The notes under the pieces: model-generated
What the model saw: the letters and a program-made list of their open reading frames with translations, nothing else
Databases searched by the model: none
What the model was told of the DNA's origin: nothing
Shown here: positions 43,176 through 51,295 of the stretch, in pieces
How positions within the stretch are numbered: position 1 is the first letter of the stretch
Layout: every line of letters starts with the position of its first letter
Source of the DNA: CAYFXE01 sp964347035
GTDB lineage: Bacteria > Acidobacteriota > Aminicenantia > Aminicenantales > Aminicenantaceae
Reading direction: 5' to 3'
NCBI GenBank assembly: GCA_964347035.1
Contig: CAYFXE010000007.1
Coordinates: 21,388-85,387 of the forward strand
Length of the DNA: 64,000 nucleotides
Program-made: the position numbers and the translations under genes

Positions 43176-44252
43176 GGGGTCAGACCTTCATAACTTTCAT
43201 AATTTTATTCAAATGTTCTGAAAGTAATTGATCTCCTTCGATACTCTCCTCAATCTTTCGAATCATGTTGGCTATACTTGAATCCTCTCTGTTTAGAAAT
43301 TTGGCCAGAGACTTATTTGATATCCCAAAATATCTTGAAGTAAAGAACGAATACAAAGCTCGAACATCTGATATTCTTCTGACTTTGCTTCTTCCTATAA
43401 TGCATTCTGGTGAAATTCCTGTCACATCTGAAACTACCTTTAATATATTGTCCACTGTTTTATCTTCCGGAGCAACTCTATTTTGGAAAATTCGGAGACG
43501 CTTTTCACTTTCGCCATTTTTTGTATTTTCTCTCAACTTTATCTCAATTTTTTTCACGAATTCTGAACTTCCTAAATAACGTTGATCAATTATATCGTAA
43601 TACTCCCTTTTCTGTCCCTGGGATAGACCCTCATTTATAAATTGCCTATACAAGTTTTTCGCAGTGAAATCATCAAAAGAAAACATTTTAAGTACAAAAT
43701 TCTTGCTCACGAAAGGCTGATTTAAGTAATCCAAATAGGCATAATGGCTACTCCATTTGTATTCGTCTGGATTTTTTACCAAAGATGCTCTGATTGGATT
43801 TAGATGGATGTACCTGACCAGCTCTAACAGATACTTTTCTTGCTGACATAAAATTGCCTTGTAACGGCCCTGAAATAGATGTCCCACTGATTTATACTTT
43901 CTATGAAAATAAGATGTGTAGCTTTGCTGAATTCCCTGCATTGTCTTTGATAAAGGTGTCTCGGATATCTCGATGAGTAAGTGGATGTGATTTGGCATGA
44001 GAGTGTACGCATAGAGGAAAAAATTGTATCGCTTATAATATCTTTTTAATCTTGTAACGTATACCAAATAATCTTGATCATCTCTGAAAACCACCTGTCT
44101 ATTATTTCCTCTCGCCAATACATGATAAAATGCCCCAGGAAACTCGACTCTTCTTTGCCTTGCCATCTCACTATTAATGACGAAAGAACAAGTGATATAT
44201 GGCCATTGAGTCAGATAAAAATAAATTATGAAAGTTATGAAGGTCTGACCCC
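43176..44252 (-). mobile_element. RAYT (REP-associated tyrosine transposase) element, 1077 bp
   Basis: The element is bounded by inverted ends: GGGGTCAGACCTTCATAACT at 43176 and the complement AAAGTTATGAAGGTCTGACC then CC ending at 44252. It encloses one transposase gene. Each end holds the small palindrome GGTC-A-GACC, as REP sequences do. Three non-autonomous elements share the ends (23494-23662, 26950-27108, 46640-46856). It lies in the divergent lepA/tatA promoter region, 4 bases from the tatA -35 box. Confidence 0.85.
43180..44166 (-). CDS. RAYT/IS200-like Y1 transposase with DnaA-like C-terminal domain
   Basis: This protein has 328 residues from the ATG at 44166. The N-terminal half is a Y1 HUH transposase: 'RVEFPGAFYHVLARGNNRQ', the HUH motif in 'TLMPNHIHLLIEISE', the catalytic Tyr in 'QQSYTSYFHRKYKSVGHLF' and 'LVRYIHLNPIRASLVKNPDE'. 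Residues about 240-320 resemble the DnaA C-terminal DNA-binding helix-turn-helix: 'VSDVTGISPECIIGRSKVR', 'RALYSFFTSRYFGISNKSLA'. This fusion is known among RAYTs. A longer frame to 44562 is rejected because it runs antisense through tatA. The stop lies inside the element's own terminal repeat, 5 bases before the lepA ATG. Confidence 0.9.
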   Translation of the reverse strand: MARQRRVEFPGAFYHVLARGNNRQVVFRDDQDYLVYVTRLKRYYKRYNFFLYAYTLMPNHIHLLIEISETPLSKTMQGIQQSYTSYFHRKYKSVGHLFQGRYKAILCQQEKYLLELVRYIHLNPIRASLVKNPDEYKWSSHYAYLDYLNQPFVSKNFVLKMFSFDDFTAKNLYRQFINEGLSQGQKREYYDIIDQRYLGSSEFVKKIEIKLRENTKNGESEKRLRIFQNRVAPEDKTVDNILKVVSDVTGISPECIIGRSKVRRISDVRALYSFFTSRYFGISNKSLAKFLNREDSSIANMIRKIEESIEGDQLLSEHLNKIMKVMKV

Positions 44253-44255
44253 AAC

Positions 44256-44284
44256 TTGACTTTTGGGGAGGAGTCGAGTAATTT
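44256..44284 (+). promoter_or_regulatory. sigma-70-like promoter of tatA
   Basis: TTGACT (44256-44261), a 17-base spacer and TAATTT (44279-44284) lie about 50 bases before tatA. The -35 box starts 4 bases beyond the RAYT element end. Confidence 0.5.
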
Positions 44285-44332
44285 TGATAGAGGTTAAATT
44301 GTTTCGACAGTAAGCCCTCTAAGGAGGTTTGA

Positions 44333-44536
44333 ATGTTTCTATTCGGTCCGGTTGGCCCAACAGAGCTTCTGCTCATCGTGCTTATCATCATCATCATCTT
44401 TGGCGCTCGAAAACTCCCCGAGCTCGGAAAATCGTTAGGCGAGGGAATCAAGAATTTCCGTAAATCCATTACCACAAAAGATAAAGATGAGGAAAGCCCT
44501 CCTAATAAAACTGAGCCTCCCTCCAAGCAAGAATGA
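44333..44536 (+). CDS. tatA: Tat translocase subunit TatA/E
   Basis: This 67-residue protein has one N-terminal membrane helix ('GPTELLLIVLIIIIIFGARK'), the hinge 'LPELGKSLGEGIKNFRKS' and an acidic, Lys-rich tail. It oligomerises into the twin-arginine translocation pore; the Tat-signal dipeptidase at 9350 is one likely client. AAGGAGG precedes the ATG. It overlaps the next gene by 4 bases. tatC is not in the window. Confidence 0.92.
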   Translation: MFLFGPVGPTELLLIVLIIIIIFGARKLPELGKSLGEGIKNFRKSITTKDKDEESPPNKTEPPSKQE

Positions 44537-45729
44537 AACGTGTTATCGAAAAACTTGCCCATGAGAGAAAACAGAAAGAAGAGGAATTCGCAAGAAAGTT
44601 CAAAGAACTAAAAGACAAAACCCACGATTTTCTAGCTCCCCAACATCTCTCACCGGATCAGCCTTTCATTTCGCGCCCGGGAGAGCCTTGGAAAGATTCA
44701 GAAGAAATTCCACCGCTTCAGCATTTGCTGCCTATCCTCGTGGAATTCCAGAATACTCTCGAAAAAAATCTCGAACAGATGAAACAACTCCTTCTCGCTT
44801 CTCTCGAACTTATTGAGCTCAACACCAAACTCACCGATGCCAAGGATAAGGAATGGGACGCCTTAGGCAGTAATCATGTCGGGATGATCTTCAAAAGCAT
44901 GGAATGGCGGGTAGACAAACTCGCCGCAGAATACGAAGATGTGAAAATTCTGATGAAGAAATTCATCCTCCTCAAAGAAAAACTCAGCGCGCTCCTCTCC
45001 ACGCTAGAAAAGAAAAAAATCCCTTCCCCCTCCCAAGTCAAAGAACTCCTCGAGCCTCTCGAGGATTGGCGTTACGCCGGCTTCGAGAACCGCTATAGAG
45101 GTTACGAAGAACAGGTCAAGACACAACAGTCCGATTACCTTCAATATTTTAAAAAAGGGAAGCGCATCGTCGACTTAGGCTGCGGCCGAGGCGAATTCTT
45201 GGAACTTCTCGCCGAAAAAGGCCTCGAGGCTGAGGGCATTGATATAAACACGGAGATGGTCGAAATCTGTCGCGACAAAGGCCTCCGCTGCCTCATAGGA
45301 GATCTTTTGGAGAAACTGGCTGACTACGAAGACAACTCTCTCGGTGGCATTTTCTGTTCGCAGGTTGCAGAGCATCTTCCGCCTCCTTACCTAAGAAGAA
45401 TGGTCGAGCTATCCTACTTTAAGCTCGCGCCCTCTTCATATCTCGTCCTGGAAACTATAAACCCGACTTCAGTCTTTTCGCTTGTCCAGATTTATTTTCT
45501 AGATATGTCCCATCAGAAACCGATTCATCCGCAAGCCCTGAAATTCCTGTTAGAAAGCTCTGGATTCGAGGGAGTCGAGACTAAATACTCCGCACCCTTA
45601 GAAAAAGAAAAGCTTCAGGAGCTTCCGGGTGCTGATGAGATCACCACCATCCTCAACCAAAACATCGATAAGCTGAACAAACTCCTGTACGCGCCCGCAA
45701 ACTATACTGTCATCGGCCTAAAACCATAA
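44533..45729 (+). CDS. class I SAM-dependent methyltransferase with coiled-coil N terminus
   Basis: This 398-residue protein has an N-terminal helical/coiled-coil region of about 190 residues ('LAHERKQKEEEFARKFKELK'), then a Rossmann methyltransferase. The SAM-binding motif I is 'RIVDLGCGRGEFLELLAEKG', with 'GIDINTEMVEICRDKG' (motif II) and 'GIFCSQVAEHLPPPYL'. It resembles the chain-terminating O-antigen methyltransferases of the WbdD type in this layout, which is a guess. Its start overlaps tatA by 4 bases and the ROK gene follows 7 bases later, so the three are an operon. Confidence 0.82.
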   Translation: MKRVIEKLAHERKQKEEEFARKFKELKDKTHDFLAPQHLSPDQPFISRPGEPWKDSEEIPPLQHLLPILVEFQNTLEKNLEQMKQLLLASLELIELNTKLTDAKDKEWDALGSNHVGMIFKSMEWRVDKLAAEYEDVKILMKKFILLKEKLSALLSTLEKKKIPSPSQVKELLEPLEDWRYAGFENRYRGYEEQVKTQQSDYLQYFKKGKRIVDLGCGRGEFLELLAEKGLEAEGIDINTEMVEICRDKGLRCLIGDLLEKLADYEDNSLGGIFCSQVAEHLPPPYLRRMVELSYFKLAPSSYLVLETINPTSVFSLVQIYFLDMSHQKPIHPQALKFLLESSGFEGVETKYSAPLEKEKLQELPGADEITTILNQNIDKLNKLLYAPANYTVIGLKP

Positions 45730-45736
45730 CACCAAC

Positions 45737-46657
45737 ATGTCTCTATATGCTGGGTTTGATCTGGGAGGAAGCCAGCTTAAATACGGACTCATAGATGAAG
45801 GGGGAAAGATCCTTAGGCAGGGGACAGTCGAAACCCCGACAAAAATTAAATACCTCCTTCCCCTCCTAGAAACAACCTGGGGAAACCTCAAAAAAGAAGC
45901 CAAAAATCCCATCACAGCGTGCGGATTCGGATTCCCCGGCATCTTCCACCTTGAAGATCGAAAAATCCACCGATCTCCCCACTTTCCGGAACTCGATCAT
46001 TACGACCTCATCCCTGCCCTTTCACGGGTCATCGATACTCCCTTCTATGTCAACAACGATGCCAACATGGCAGCCTTCGGTGAATATAAACTGGGAGCTG
46101 GCCGAGGTGTTCAGAGCATGGTTTTACTCACCATCGGGACGGGCATCGGCACGGGAATCATCCTCGATGGAAAACTCTGGCAGGGGAAATGTGGCTATGC
46201 TGGAGAATTGGGTCATGCCCCAGTGAATCCAGAAGGAGACTCCTGTCCTTGCGGAAGCCGAGGTTGCCTCGAAACAGAAGTCTCGGCACCGACAATCGTG
46301 AAAAGCTATAAAAAACTGAAGAAGCTGGACGAGGATGTCAGTGCAGAGGAGGTCTGCAGAAGAGCCAAGAAAGGAGACTCAGAAGCTCTCCAGGTATACG
46401 TCAGGCTTGGTTGCTTTCTAGGAATCGGACTCTCCATCGCCATCAATCTGTTGAATCCAGAGAAAATCCTCCTCGGCGGGGGAGTCATGAAGGCTGGTGA
46501 TTTCATCTTCTCCCACGCTCTCCCTGAGGCAAAAAAAAGATCCTTCACTCCCGCCTTTGACTGCTGCCGCATCGAGCAAGCTGCTCTCGGAAACAATGCC
46601 GGGTTTATCGGTGCTGCCCTCTGGTCCAAAGAGCAATCTGGGGTCAGACCTTCATAA
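45737..46657 (+). CDS. ROK-family sugar kinase (glucokinase-like)
   Basis: This 306-residue kinase has the phosphate-1 loop 'GFDLGGSQLKYGLIDEGG', the catalytic Asp in 'PFYVNNDANMAAFGEYKLG', 'LLTIGTGIGTGIILDG' and the ROK zinc signature 'CPCGSRGCLETE' with 'GELGHAPVNPEGD' upstream. It phosphorylates a hexose, probably glucose or N-acetylhexosamine. The protein ends 'KEQSGVRPS', and those last five residues and the TAA are encoded by the left end of inverted element C, so the native C terminus has been replaced. Confidence 0.9.
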   Translation: MSLYAGFDLGGSQLKYGLIDEGGKILRQGTVETPTKIKYLLPLLETTWGNLKKEAKNPITACGFGFPGIFHLEDRKIHRSPHFPELDHYDLIPALSRVIDTPFYVNNDANMAAFGEYKLGAGRGVQSMVLLTIGTGIGTGIILDGKLWQGKCGYAGELGHAPVNPEGDSCPCGSRGCLETEVSAPTIVKSYKKLKKLDEDVSAEEVCRRAKKGDSEALQVYVRLGCFLGIGLSIAINLLNPEKILLGGGVMKAGDFIFSHALPEAKKRSFTPAFDCCRIEQAALGNNAGFIGAALWSKEQSGVRPS

Positions 46658-46856
46658 CTTTTATAATTTTCATTTTATGAATAACACTTCACATCTAATC
46701 CTGTCGACCTAGATAAATTATTAATGCTGGTAAATTTTATATTCTTAATCTAAGTGAAATGATAGCAACTCGTAGTAAGATATCTATTCTCTGTATCTTA
46801 GTTTATTGGCCACTTTCATTGTCTATAAATTATGAAAGTTATGAAGGTCTGACCCC
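46640..46856. repeat. non-autonomous RAYT-type inverted element C (217 bp)
   Basis: The ends are GGGGTCAGACCTTCATAACT (46640) and the complement ending GGTCTGACCCC (46856). The AT-rich interior is unrelated to those of elements A and B. Its left 18 bases terminate the ROK kinase gene. Confidence 0.85.
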
Positions 46857-46971
46857 GAAAATCTTCAAAAATATGAATGGAATTCAATTTTTTGAATTTT
46901 TTCCTATTTCTATAAATACCAAAAAAAATCTAAGTCTAACAAAAAAAACAACTTAAAAAAACTGGGGGGTC

Positions 46972-46987
46972 TGGCATAATTCTTGCT
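46972..46987 (+). promoter_or_regulatory. sigma-54 promoter of the first GntR-receptor module
   Basis: TGGCATAATTCTTGCT has GG (46973-46974) and GC (46985-46986) exactly 10 bases apart. The expected start of transcription (about 46998) is only some 12 bases before the regulator's ATG. Confidence 0.7.
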
Positions 46988-47009
46988 ATAACATTTTATA
47001 AATTATATT

Positions 47010-47810
47010 ATGAATGTAAAGGACGAGAGGGACTATCCCTCAGCATACGCCATTCCGAAAACTCTGAGCGAGTCCATCTATAATTACCTCAAAGATTCGA
47101 TCATCAATAACAGGCTTAAGGCCAACCAAAGGATAAACGAGAAGGAAGTTGCCAAACTCTTCAAAGTCAGCACCACACCGGTGAGAGAGGCTGTCTTGAA
47201 GCTTAACGCCGAAGGTTTCGTCATCACTGACTCTCACCGAGAAACCGTGGTGAAAGAAATCTCGTACGAAGAATTAAGGGATATATTTTATGTTCTTGGC
47301 CTCTTGGATAGCGTGGGTTCCAGCTTGGCTGCAGATTACCTCAACGCTCAAGACCTGAGATACCTCGAAAACCTGACTTCGGAAATGGAAAAACATTGTC
47401 ATCGTAATTCTACTGAGAAATATATCGCCCTCAACCAAGAAATCCACAAAAAAATTTGGATGCACATCCCGAACAGAGTTCTTCGATCGAGTCTTCATTA
47501 TGTCTATGACCAAATGCTCAGGTACAGCAATGCCCATCTCAATGCATTCAAAAAGCCTAATGTGTTGAAAACATCCATGAGTGAACACAAAGAGATCCTC
47601 ACGGCTTTGAAAAACCGCAATAAAAAGAAGCTTAAAAACCTGTTATTCGAACACTGGAATTCACGTCTTCAGCCTTCTTCCTACGAGGAGGGAATAAGAG
47701 AATATTTATCAAACGAAAAAAAAGGAGGTGCCCAAAGAAAAAGCAAAGAAAAAACAGGGGAAAAAAGCGGAGTATCAGCTAACCCCGATACTCCAAGGAC
47801 TATGGACTGA
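47010..47810 (+). CDS. GntR/FadR-family transcriptional regulator
   Basis: This 266-residue protein has an N-terminal winged helix ('LSESIYNYLKDSIINNRLKA', 'EKEVAKLFKVSTTPVREAVL') and a C-terminal all-helical FCD-type effector domain ('MEKHCHRNSTEKYIALNQEI', 'HKKIWMHIPNRVLRSSLHYV', 'SEHKEILTALKNRNKKKLKN') whose His/Asp/Asn residues bind metal and a carboxylate ligand. A Lys-rich tail follows. It sits behind a sigma-54 promoter and 17 bases before a TonB receptor gene, so it likely co-regulates uptake of the receptor's ligand. It is about 40 residues longer than its paralogue at 63021. Confidence 0.88.
   Translation: MNVKDERDYPSAYAIPKTLSESIYNYLKDSIINNRLKANQRINEKEVAKLFKVSTTPVREAVLKLNAEGFVITDSHRETVVKEISYEELRDIFYVLGLLDSVGSSLAADYLNAQDLRYLENLTSEMEKHCHRNSTEKYIALNQEIHKKIWMHIPNRVLRSSLHYVYDQMLRYSNAHLNAFKKPNVLKTSMSEHKEILTALKNRNKKKLKNLLFEHWNSRLQPSSYEEGIREYLSNEKKGGAQRKSKEKTGEKSGVSANPDTPRTMD
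47769..47794 (+). promoter_or_regulatory. hairpin at the end of gntR, upstream of the receptor
   Basis: GGAGTATC (47769-47776) and GATACTCC (47787-47794) form a perfect 8-base stem with a 10-base loop, inside the last codons of the regulator. It may modulate read-through to, or translation of, the receptor gene that starts 33 bases on. There is no T-tract, so it is not a typical terminator. Confidence 0.45.
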
Positions 47811-47827
47811 TAAGAAAGGAGATAAAA

Positions 47828-50800
47828 ATGCCTAAAAAAATATTCAAACTCTCCTTTATATTTCTACTTGCTTTAAGTCTTGCTGCGACAAGCTTTGCCC
47901 AAGGAAGACAGACAGGTTCAATCCACGGTATAGTCGTAGACGAGCAAGGAAATCCTCTCCCAGGAGCTACTGTCACACTATCTGGCCCAGCAGTTATGGG
48001 TTCAAAAACCTATGTATCCGGCGAGACGGGAAAATTCAGGTTTCCTTCCCTTTTACCTGGCGCGGGATATGAAGTTAGAGCCGAAATGCCCGGGTTTAAA
48101 ACCACGACCAGAAGAGGCTTACTAGTCAGCGTCGGAAAAACGACTGAGATAACCATTACACTCGCGATAACAACTATAGAAGAAGAAGTCACCGTAACGG
48201 CTGAATCGCCGGTGGTAGACGTCGAGACTTCAAAAGTCAGTGTCCACTACGCCAGTGATTTCCTGGCGTCTATCCCGATGAACCGAGACCTGTACGGCAT
48301 CCAGAATTCCATCCCCGGAGCTATCTCTGAAGGAGTCGATTACCGTCGGACTTCCTCCATACTCGGAGGAACGGTCCGGAGTCAGCTCTACCAGCTGGAC
48401 GGTGTTCCGATGAATGATCCCGCTACCTTCTATCCCATGGCCAACATCAACGTCGATGTCTACGAAGAGATTGAATTCGGAATCGGGTCGCTTCCGGCCG
48501 AANNNNNNNNNNTTGTCAACATCGTCACTAAGGCCGGTGGAAACAGGTTTACAGGAAGCGCTACCGCTTATTATACCACCGACTCTCTCTCCCAGAATCT
48601 GCTGACTGATGAGGAGCTCAGTGCACTAGAGGTCAATCCTCCCGAAACACACCAGGATTACAAAGACGGCTCTATAAGCGTTGGCGGTCCCATCATCCAA
48701 GACAGGTTCTGGTTCTTCCTCAACGGCCGCCGCCTTATCTGGTCGCAGGCCAATCCTCAAACGTATGATGTTCGATTAAGAAATATTAACTTAAGGGAAT
48801 GGACTTTCTCTCCTGAAGAGCTGCAGCATTTTGACATCGATCATGAGGAGTGGATGGGCTTTGCCAAGCTGACCTTCCAGCTCTCCAAAAACATCCGGTA
48901 TATGGGCATGTACCATTGGAATAACATCTATGAACCTGTTTACTCGAACAGAACGAGTAATACTTACACTTTTGCGAACACGATCGTTTGGGACCACGAG
49001 AACACCCACACCACAACTCACCAGATAAACTGGGTCATGAACCAGAATACATTCCTCGATGTCCGCGGAACGTATGTCTACCGCCATTTCCCCATTCTTC
49101 TGCGGCCAGAATATGCTATGAACTATTTTGTCTACGACCGGGAGGAGAAGGTTAGATGGGGAAACTCGTATTACGGGGACGATTACATCCGTAAAAAAGC
49201 CCTCGCTTCGATTTCGTTGACCCACTTCGAAGACGACCTCATGGGAGCAAGCCACGAATTTAAGCTTGGCGGTGAATTCGAACAAACGATTTACGGCCTC
49301 GATAGGTACAAGGACGGCAATCCCTACTACACGTACTGGAGAGACTACAACGCGGGCAACAAGTATTACTACTCAACTTCAGGTAAGCGAGGCCGGCTCA
49401 GAGTGCGTCCTTTTGGTCCGCGAGGCACAGTGTGGAAGTATGACAACACCCGCCGCTGGTCAGCCTTTGCCCAGGACAGCATCACCACAGGAAGACTGGC
49501 CATCAACGTCGGCCTTCGGTTTGATTACGGCTACCAGTATGAACCAGAGCAAACACGTCCCGATATGATTGACCTGTATAATATTGGGCCCGAATTCCTG
49601 AACCCCGCTCTTGCCTCAACTCCCACTATACTCCTCCATGCCCTNNNNNNNNNNGATCCCGACATAGAGTTCAATCAAACGTCTGCTTTTGATGCGATCA
49701 CTACCCCTTGGAGGAAAATCGTCGAGTTCACAACACTTTCGCCGAGAATCGGGATTGTTTACGACCTCTTCGGTGATGGGAAGACGGCTCTAAAGGCCTC
49801 TTTCAGCCGCTACTATGAGCCCGTCTGGTCCGCCAAGTACAACGCCGCCAACATCATGAGCGGCGGAGCCATGAACTGGTACTGGTACGACCTGAACGGC
49901 AACGGATACATGGATCTCCCCATACCCGATGGCCGCTATGGGTCACCTGTACAATCTCAGTACTTAGACGAAAATGGAGATCAGTACAGATTGACCAGCT
50001 ATGATGTTCAAGACCCCGATATGAAATACTATATCGAAGACTTGAAGGCTCCTTACATGCATGAATTCATGGCTGGCATCGAGCACGAACTAATCAAGGA
50101 CTTCAAACTGGGACTCCAATTCGTCTACAAGGTGAACAAGAACATCGTCGAGGACGTGGATAAGTTCAACGGCTACGATCCTAACGCCACCGATAGTGAA
50201 GGACGCCCCATCTGGCTTCCGTATGACTTTATTGATCCCGGCTGGGATGGTGAATGGGGGACAGCGGATGATCAGAACATGACCATTTATGGCCTGGCTG
50301 ATTACGCGCCTACGCCAGCGTGGGAAGGTCGGAACCCCCCTGAAGCCAAGAGAGAGTACATCGCAGGTATCCTGACTTTCGACAAGAGGATGAGCAACCG
50401 GTGGCAGCTGAAGGGCTCGATCCTGTATTCTGCCTTTAAAGGTAATGCAGCGCCCACATACGGAGCTACAGAAGGCGAGTCAGGCCTCTTCGACAATCCC
50501 AATGTGATGATCAATTCTTACGGCCGTGTTTCTTTTGACCGCCCGCTCCAGATCAAGCTCATTGGTACGATCATGCTCCCCTACGACATCATCCTCACCG
50601 GGTATTTCCAGCACCGCCAAGGCTCACCCTGGAGAAGAACGATTGAGCGTGTCTACTTCGCCCCTGAAATTGATACTCAATGGAGTTACGATGATATCGC
50701 TGCTGAAACATCAGGAACCCAAAGAAATCGTCCCTATACCATGATGGATCTGAGACTGGAGAAATCCTTCTCTTTCGGTGACTACGGCAAGCTGAGCCTG

Positions 50801-50977
50801 TATCTTGATGCCTTCAACATCGGGGGAAGAAGCGGCGTCAATGTCAGCCAAAACCCCAGCCCCTATATCTGGCCCTACAGAGATCCTCCGGAAATCGAGC
50901 TCGACAGTGACTATGGACTCGTGACCAGCGCCTATGGCGTCCGTTCTTTTCGTTTTGGTGTTAGGTTTACTTATTAG
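47828..50977 (+). CDS. Oar-like TonB-dependent outer-membrane receptor (contains two assembly gaps)
   Basis: This protein of about 1049 residues has a signal peptide ('LSFIFLLALSLAATSFAQG') and a carboxypeptidase-regulatory-like Ig domain ('TGSIHGIVVDEQGNPLPGAT', 'KFRFPSLLPGAGYEVRAEMP'). A plug follows ('VDVETSKVSVHYASDFLASI', 'YQLDGVPMNDPATF'), then a large barrel ending in the aromatic strand 'GVRSFRFGVRFTY'. The N runs at 48503 and 49645 keep the frame open; comparison with the receptor at 59707 implies the first hides about 25 bases (VGYTDGAY). It imports large ligands, likely peptides, using TonB energy. AAAGGAG precedes the ATG. No SusD-type lipoprotein is adjacent. Confidence 0.9.
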   Translation: MPKKIFKLSFIFLLALSLAATSFAQGRQTGSIHGIVVDEQGNPLPGATVTLSGPAVMGSKTYVSGETGKFRFPSLLPGAGYEVRAEMPGFKTTTRRGLLVSVGKTTEITITLAITTIEEEVTVTAESPVVDVETSKVSVHYASDFLASIPMNRDLYGIQNSIPGAISEGVDYRRTSSILGGTVRSQLYQLDGVPMNDPATFYPMANINVDVYEEIEFGIGSLPAEXXXXVNIVTKAGGNRFTGSATAYYTTDSLSQNLLTDEELSALEVNPPETHQDYKDGSISVGGPIIQDRFWFFLNGRRLIWSQANPQTYDVRLRNINLREWTFSPEELQHFDIDHEEWMGFAKLTFQLSKNIRYMGMYHWNNIYEPVYSNRTSNTYTFANTIVWDHENTHTTTHQINWVMNQNTFLDVRGTYVYRHFPILLRPEYAMNYFVYDREEKVRWGNSYYGDDYIRKKALASISLTHFEDDLMGASHEFKLGGEFEQTIYGLDRYKDGNPYYTYWRDYNAGNKYYYSTSGKRGRLRVRPFGPRGTVWKYDNTRRWSAFAQDSITTGRLAINVGLRFDYGYQYEPEQTRPDMIDLYNIGPEFLNPALASTPTILLHAXXXXDPDIEFNQTSAFDAITTPWRKIVEFTTLSPRIGIVYDLFGDGKTALKASFSRYYEPVWSAKYNAANIMSGGAMNWYWYDLNGNGYMDLPIPDGRYGSPVQSQYLDENGDQYRLTSYDVQDPDMKYYIEDLKAPYMHEFMAGIEHELIKDFKLGLQFVYKVNKNIVEDVDKFNGYDPNATDSEGRPIWLPYDFIDPGWDGEWGTADDQNMTIYGLADYAPTPAWEGRNPPEAKREYIAGILTFDKRMSNRWQLKGSILYSAFKGNAAPTYGATEGESGLFDNPNVMINSYGRVSFDRPLQIKLIGTIMLPYDIILTGYFQHRQGSPWRRTIERVYFAPEIDTQWSYDDIAAETSGTQRNRPYTMMDLRLEKSFSFGDYGKLSLYLDAFNIGGRSGVNVSQNPSPYIWPYRDPPEIELDSDYGLVTSAYGVRSFRFGVRFTY
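48503..48512. other. assembly gap (10 N)
   Basis: It lies in the receptor plug domain. The homologous receptor shows eight residues here, so the true gap is about 25 bases. Confidence 0.9.
49645..49654. other. assembly gap (10 N)
   Basis: It lies in the receptor barrel, between 'STPTILLHA' and 'DPDIEFNQTSAF'. The frame is kept; the true length is unknown. Confidence 0.9.
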
Positions 50978-50994
50978 TTTTCTGAGGAGATAAA

Positions 50995-51019
50995 AAGAGG
51001 GGGGCGCATCCCCCCTCTT
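50995..51019 (+). terminator. hairpin terminator after the first receptor
   Basis: AAGAGGGGGG and CCCCCCTCTT form a perfect 10-base stem around CGCAT, 18 bases behind the receptor stop. A clean T-run is missing, but the stem is very stable. Confidence 0.6.
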
Positions 51020-51034
51020 CCCCACTCTTTACTG

Positions 51035-51175
51035 TCATCCCTGTGGAGCACTCCTTATTGTCATTCCCGCGGAAGCGGGAATCCAGGCTTGTTCCCGCAC
51101 CCGCTTTCGCGGGCGCAGGATCCAGCGGGAAACCAGTAAAAAGGAACTGGATCCCTGCTTCCGCAGGGATGACAT
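51035..51175. repeat. GTCATTCCCGC palindrome cluster
   Basis: Nested inverted copies are present: GTCATTCCCGCGGAAGCGGG near 51060, CCCGCTTTCGCGGGCGCAGG near 51099 and CCTGCTTCCGCAGGGATGAC near 51153. This is the same family as at 13605 and 57930. Confidence 0.75.
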
Positions 51176-51252
51176 GTTTGAGGGATGACATTTTTGGGGG
51201 TTGACATTTTTTGGAGTTGACATGCTTGGGGGTTGACATGCTTGGGGGTTGA
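51166..51252. repeat. imperfect 15-17-bp tandem repeats
   Basis: About five head-to-tail units of the form TTGACATGCTTGGGGG (variants GATGACATGTTTGAGG, GATGACATTTTTGGGG, TTGACATTTTTTGGAG) grow out of the end of the GTCATTCC cluster. The last two units are nearly identical. Confidence 0.75.
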
Positions 51253-51295
51253 TTAACTCCCCTCTATGAGATGAAAAGTGATATACTATAGATTG

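Noticed and set aside
44167..44562. N-terminal extension of the transposase to 460 residues
   Set aside because: The extension runs antisense through tatA and beyond the element's right end; the family begins at MARQRRVEF (44166).
46759..46956. 65-codon frame inside and after element C
   Set aside because: It overlaps the terminal repeat, is low-complexity and has no ribosome site.
51166..51252. CRISPR-like array
   Set aside because: The units are contiguous tandem repeats without unique spacers, and no cas gene is present. The same applies to the two 33-bp repeats at 4868-4933.
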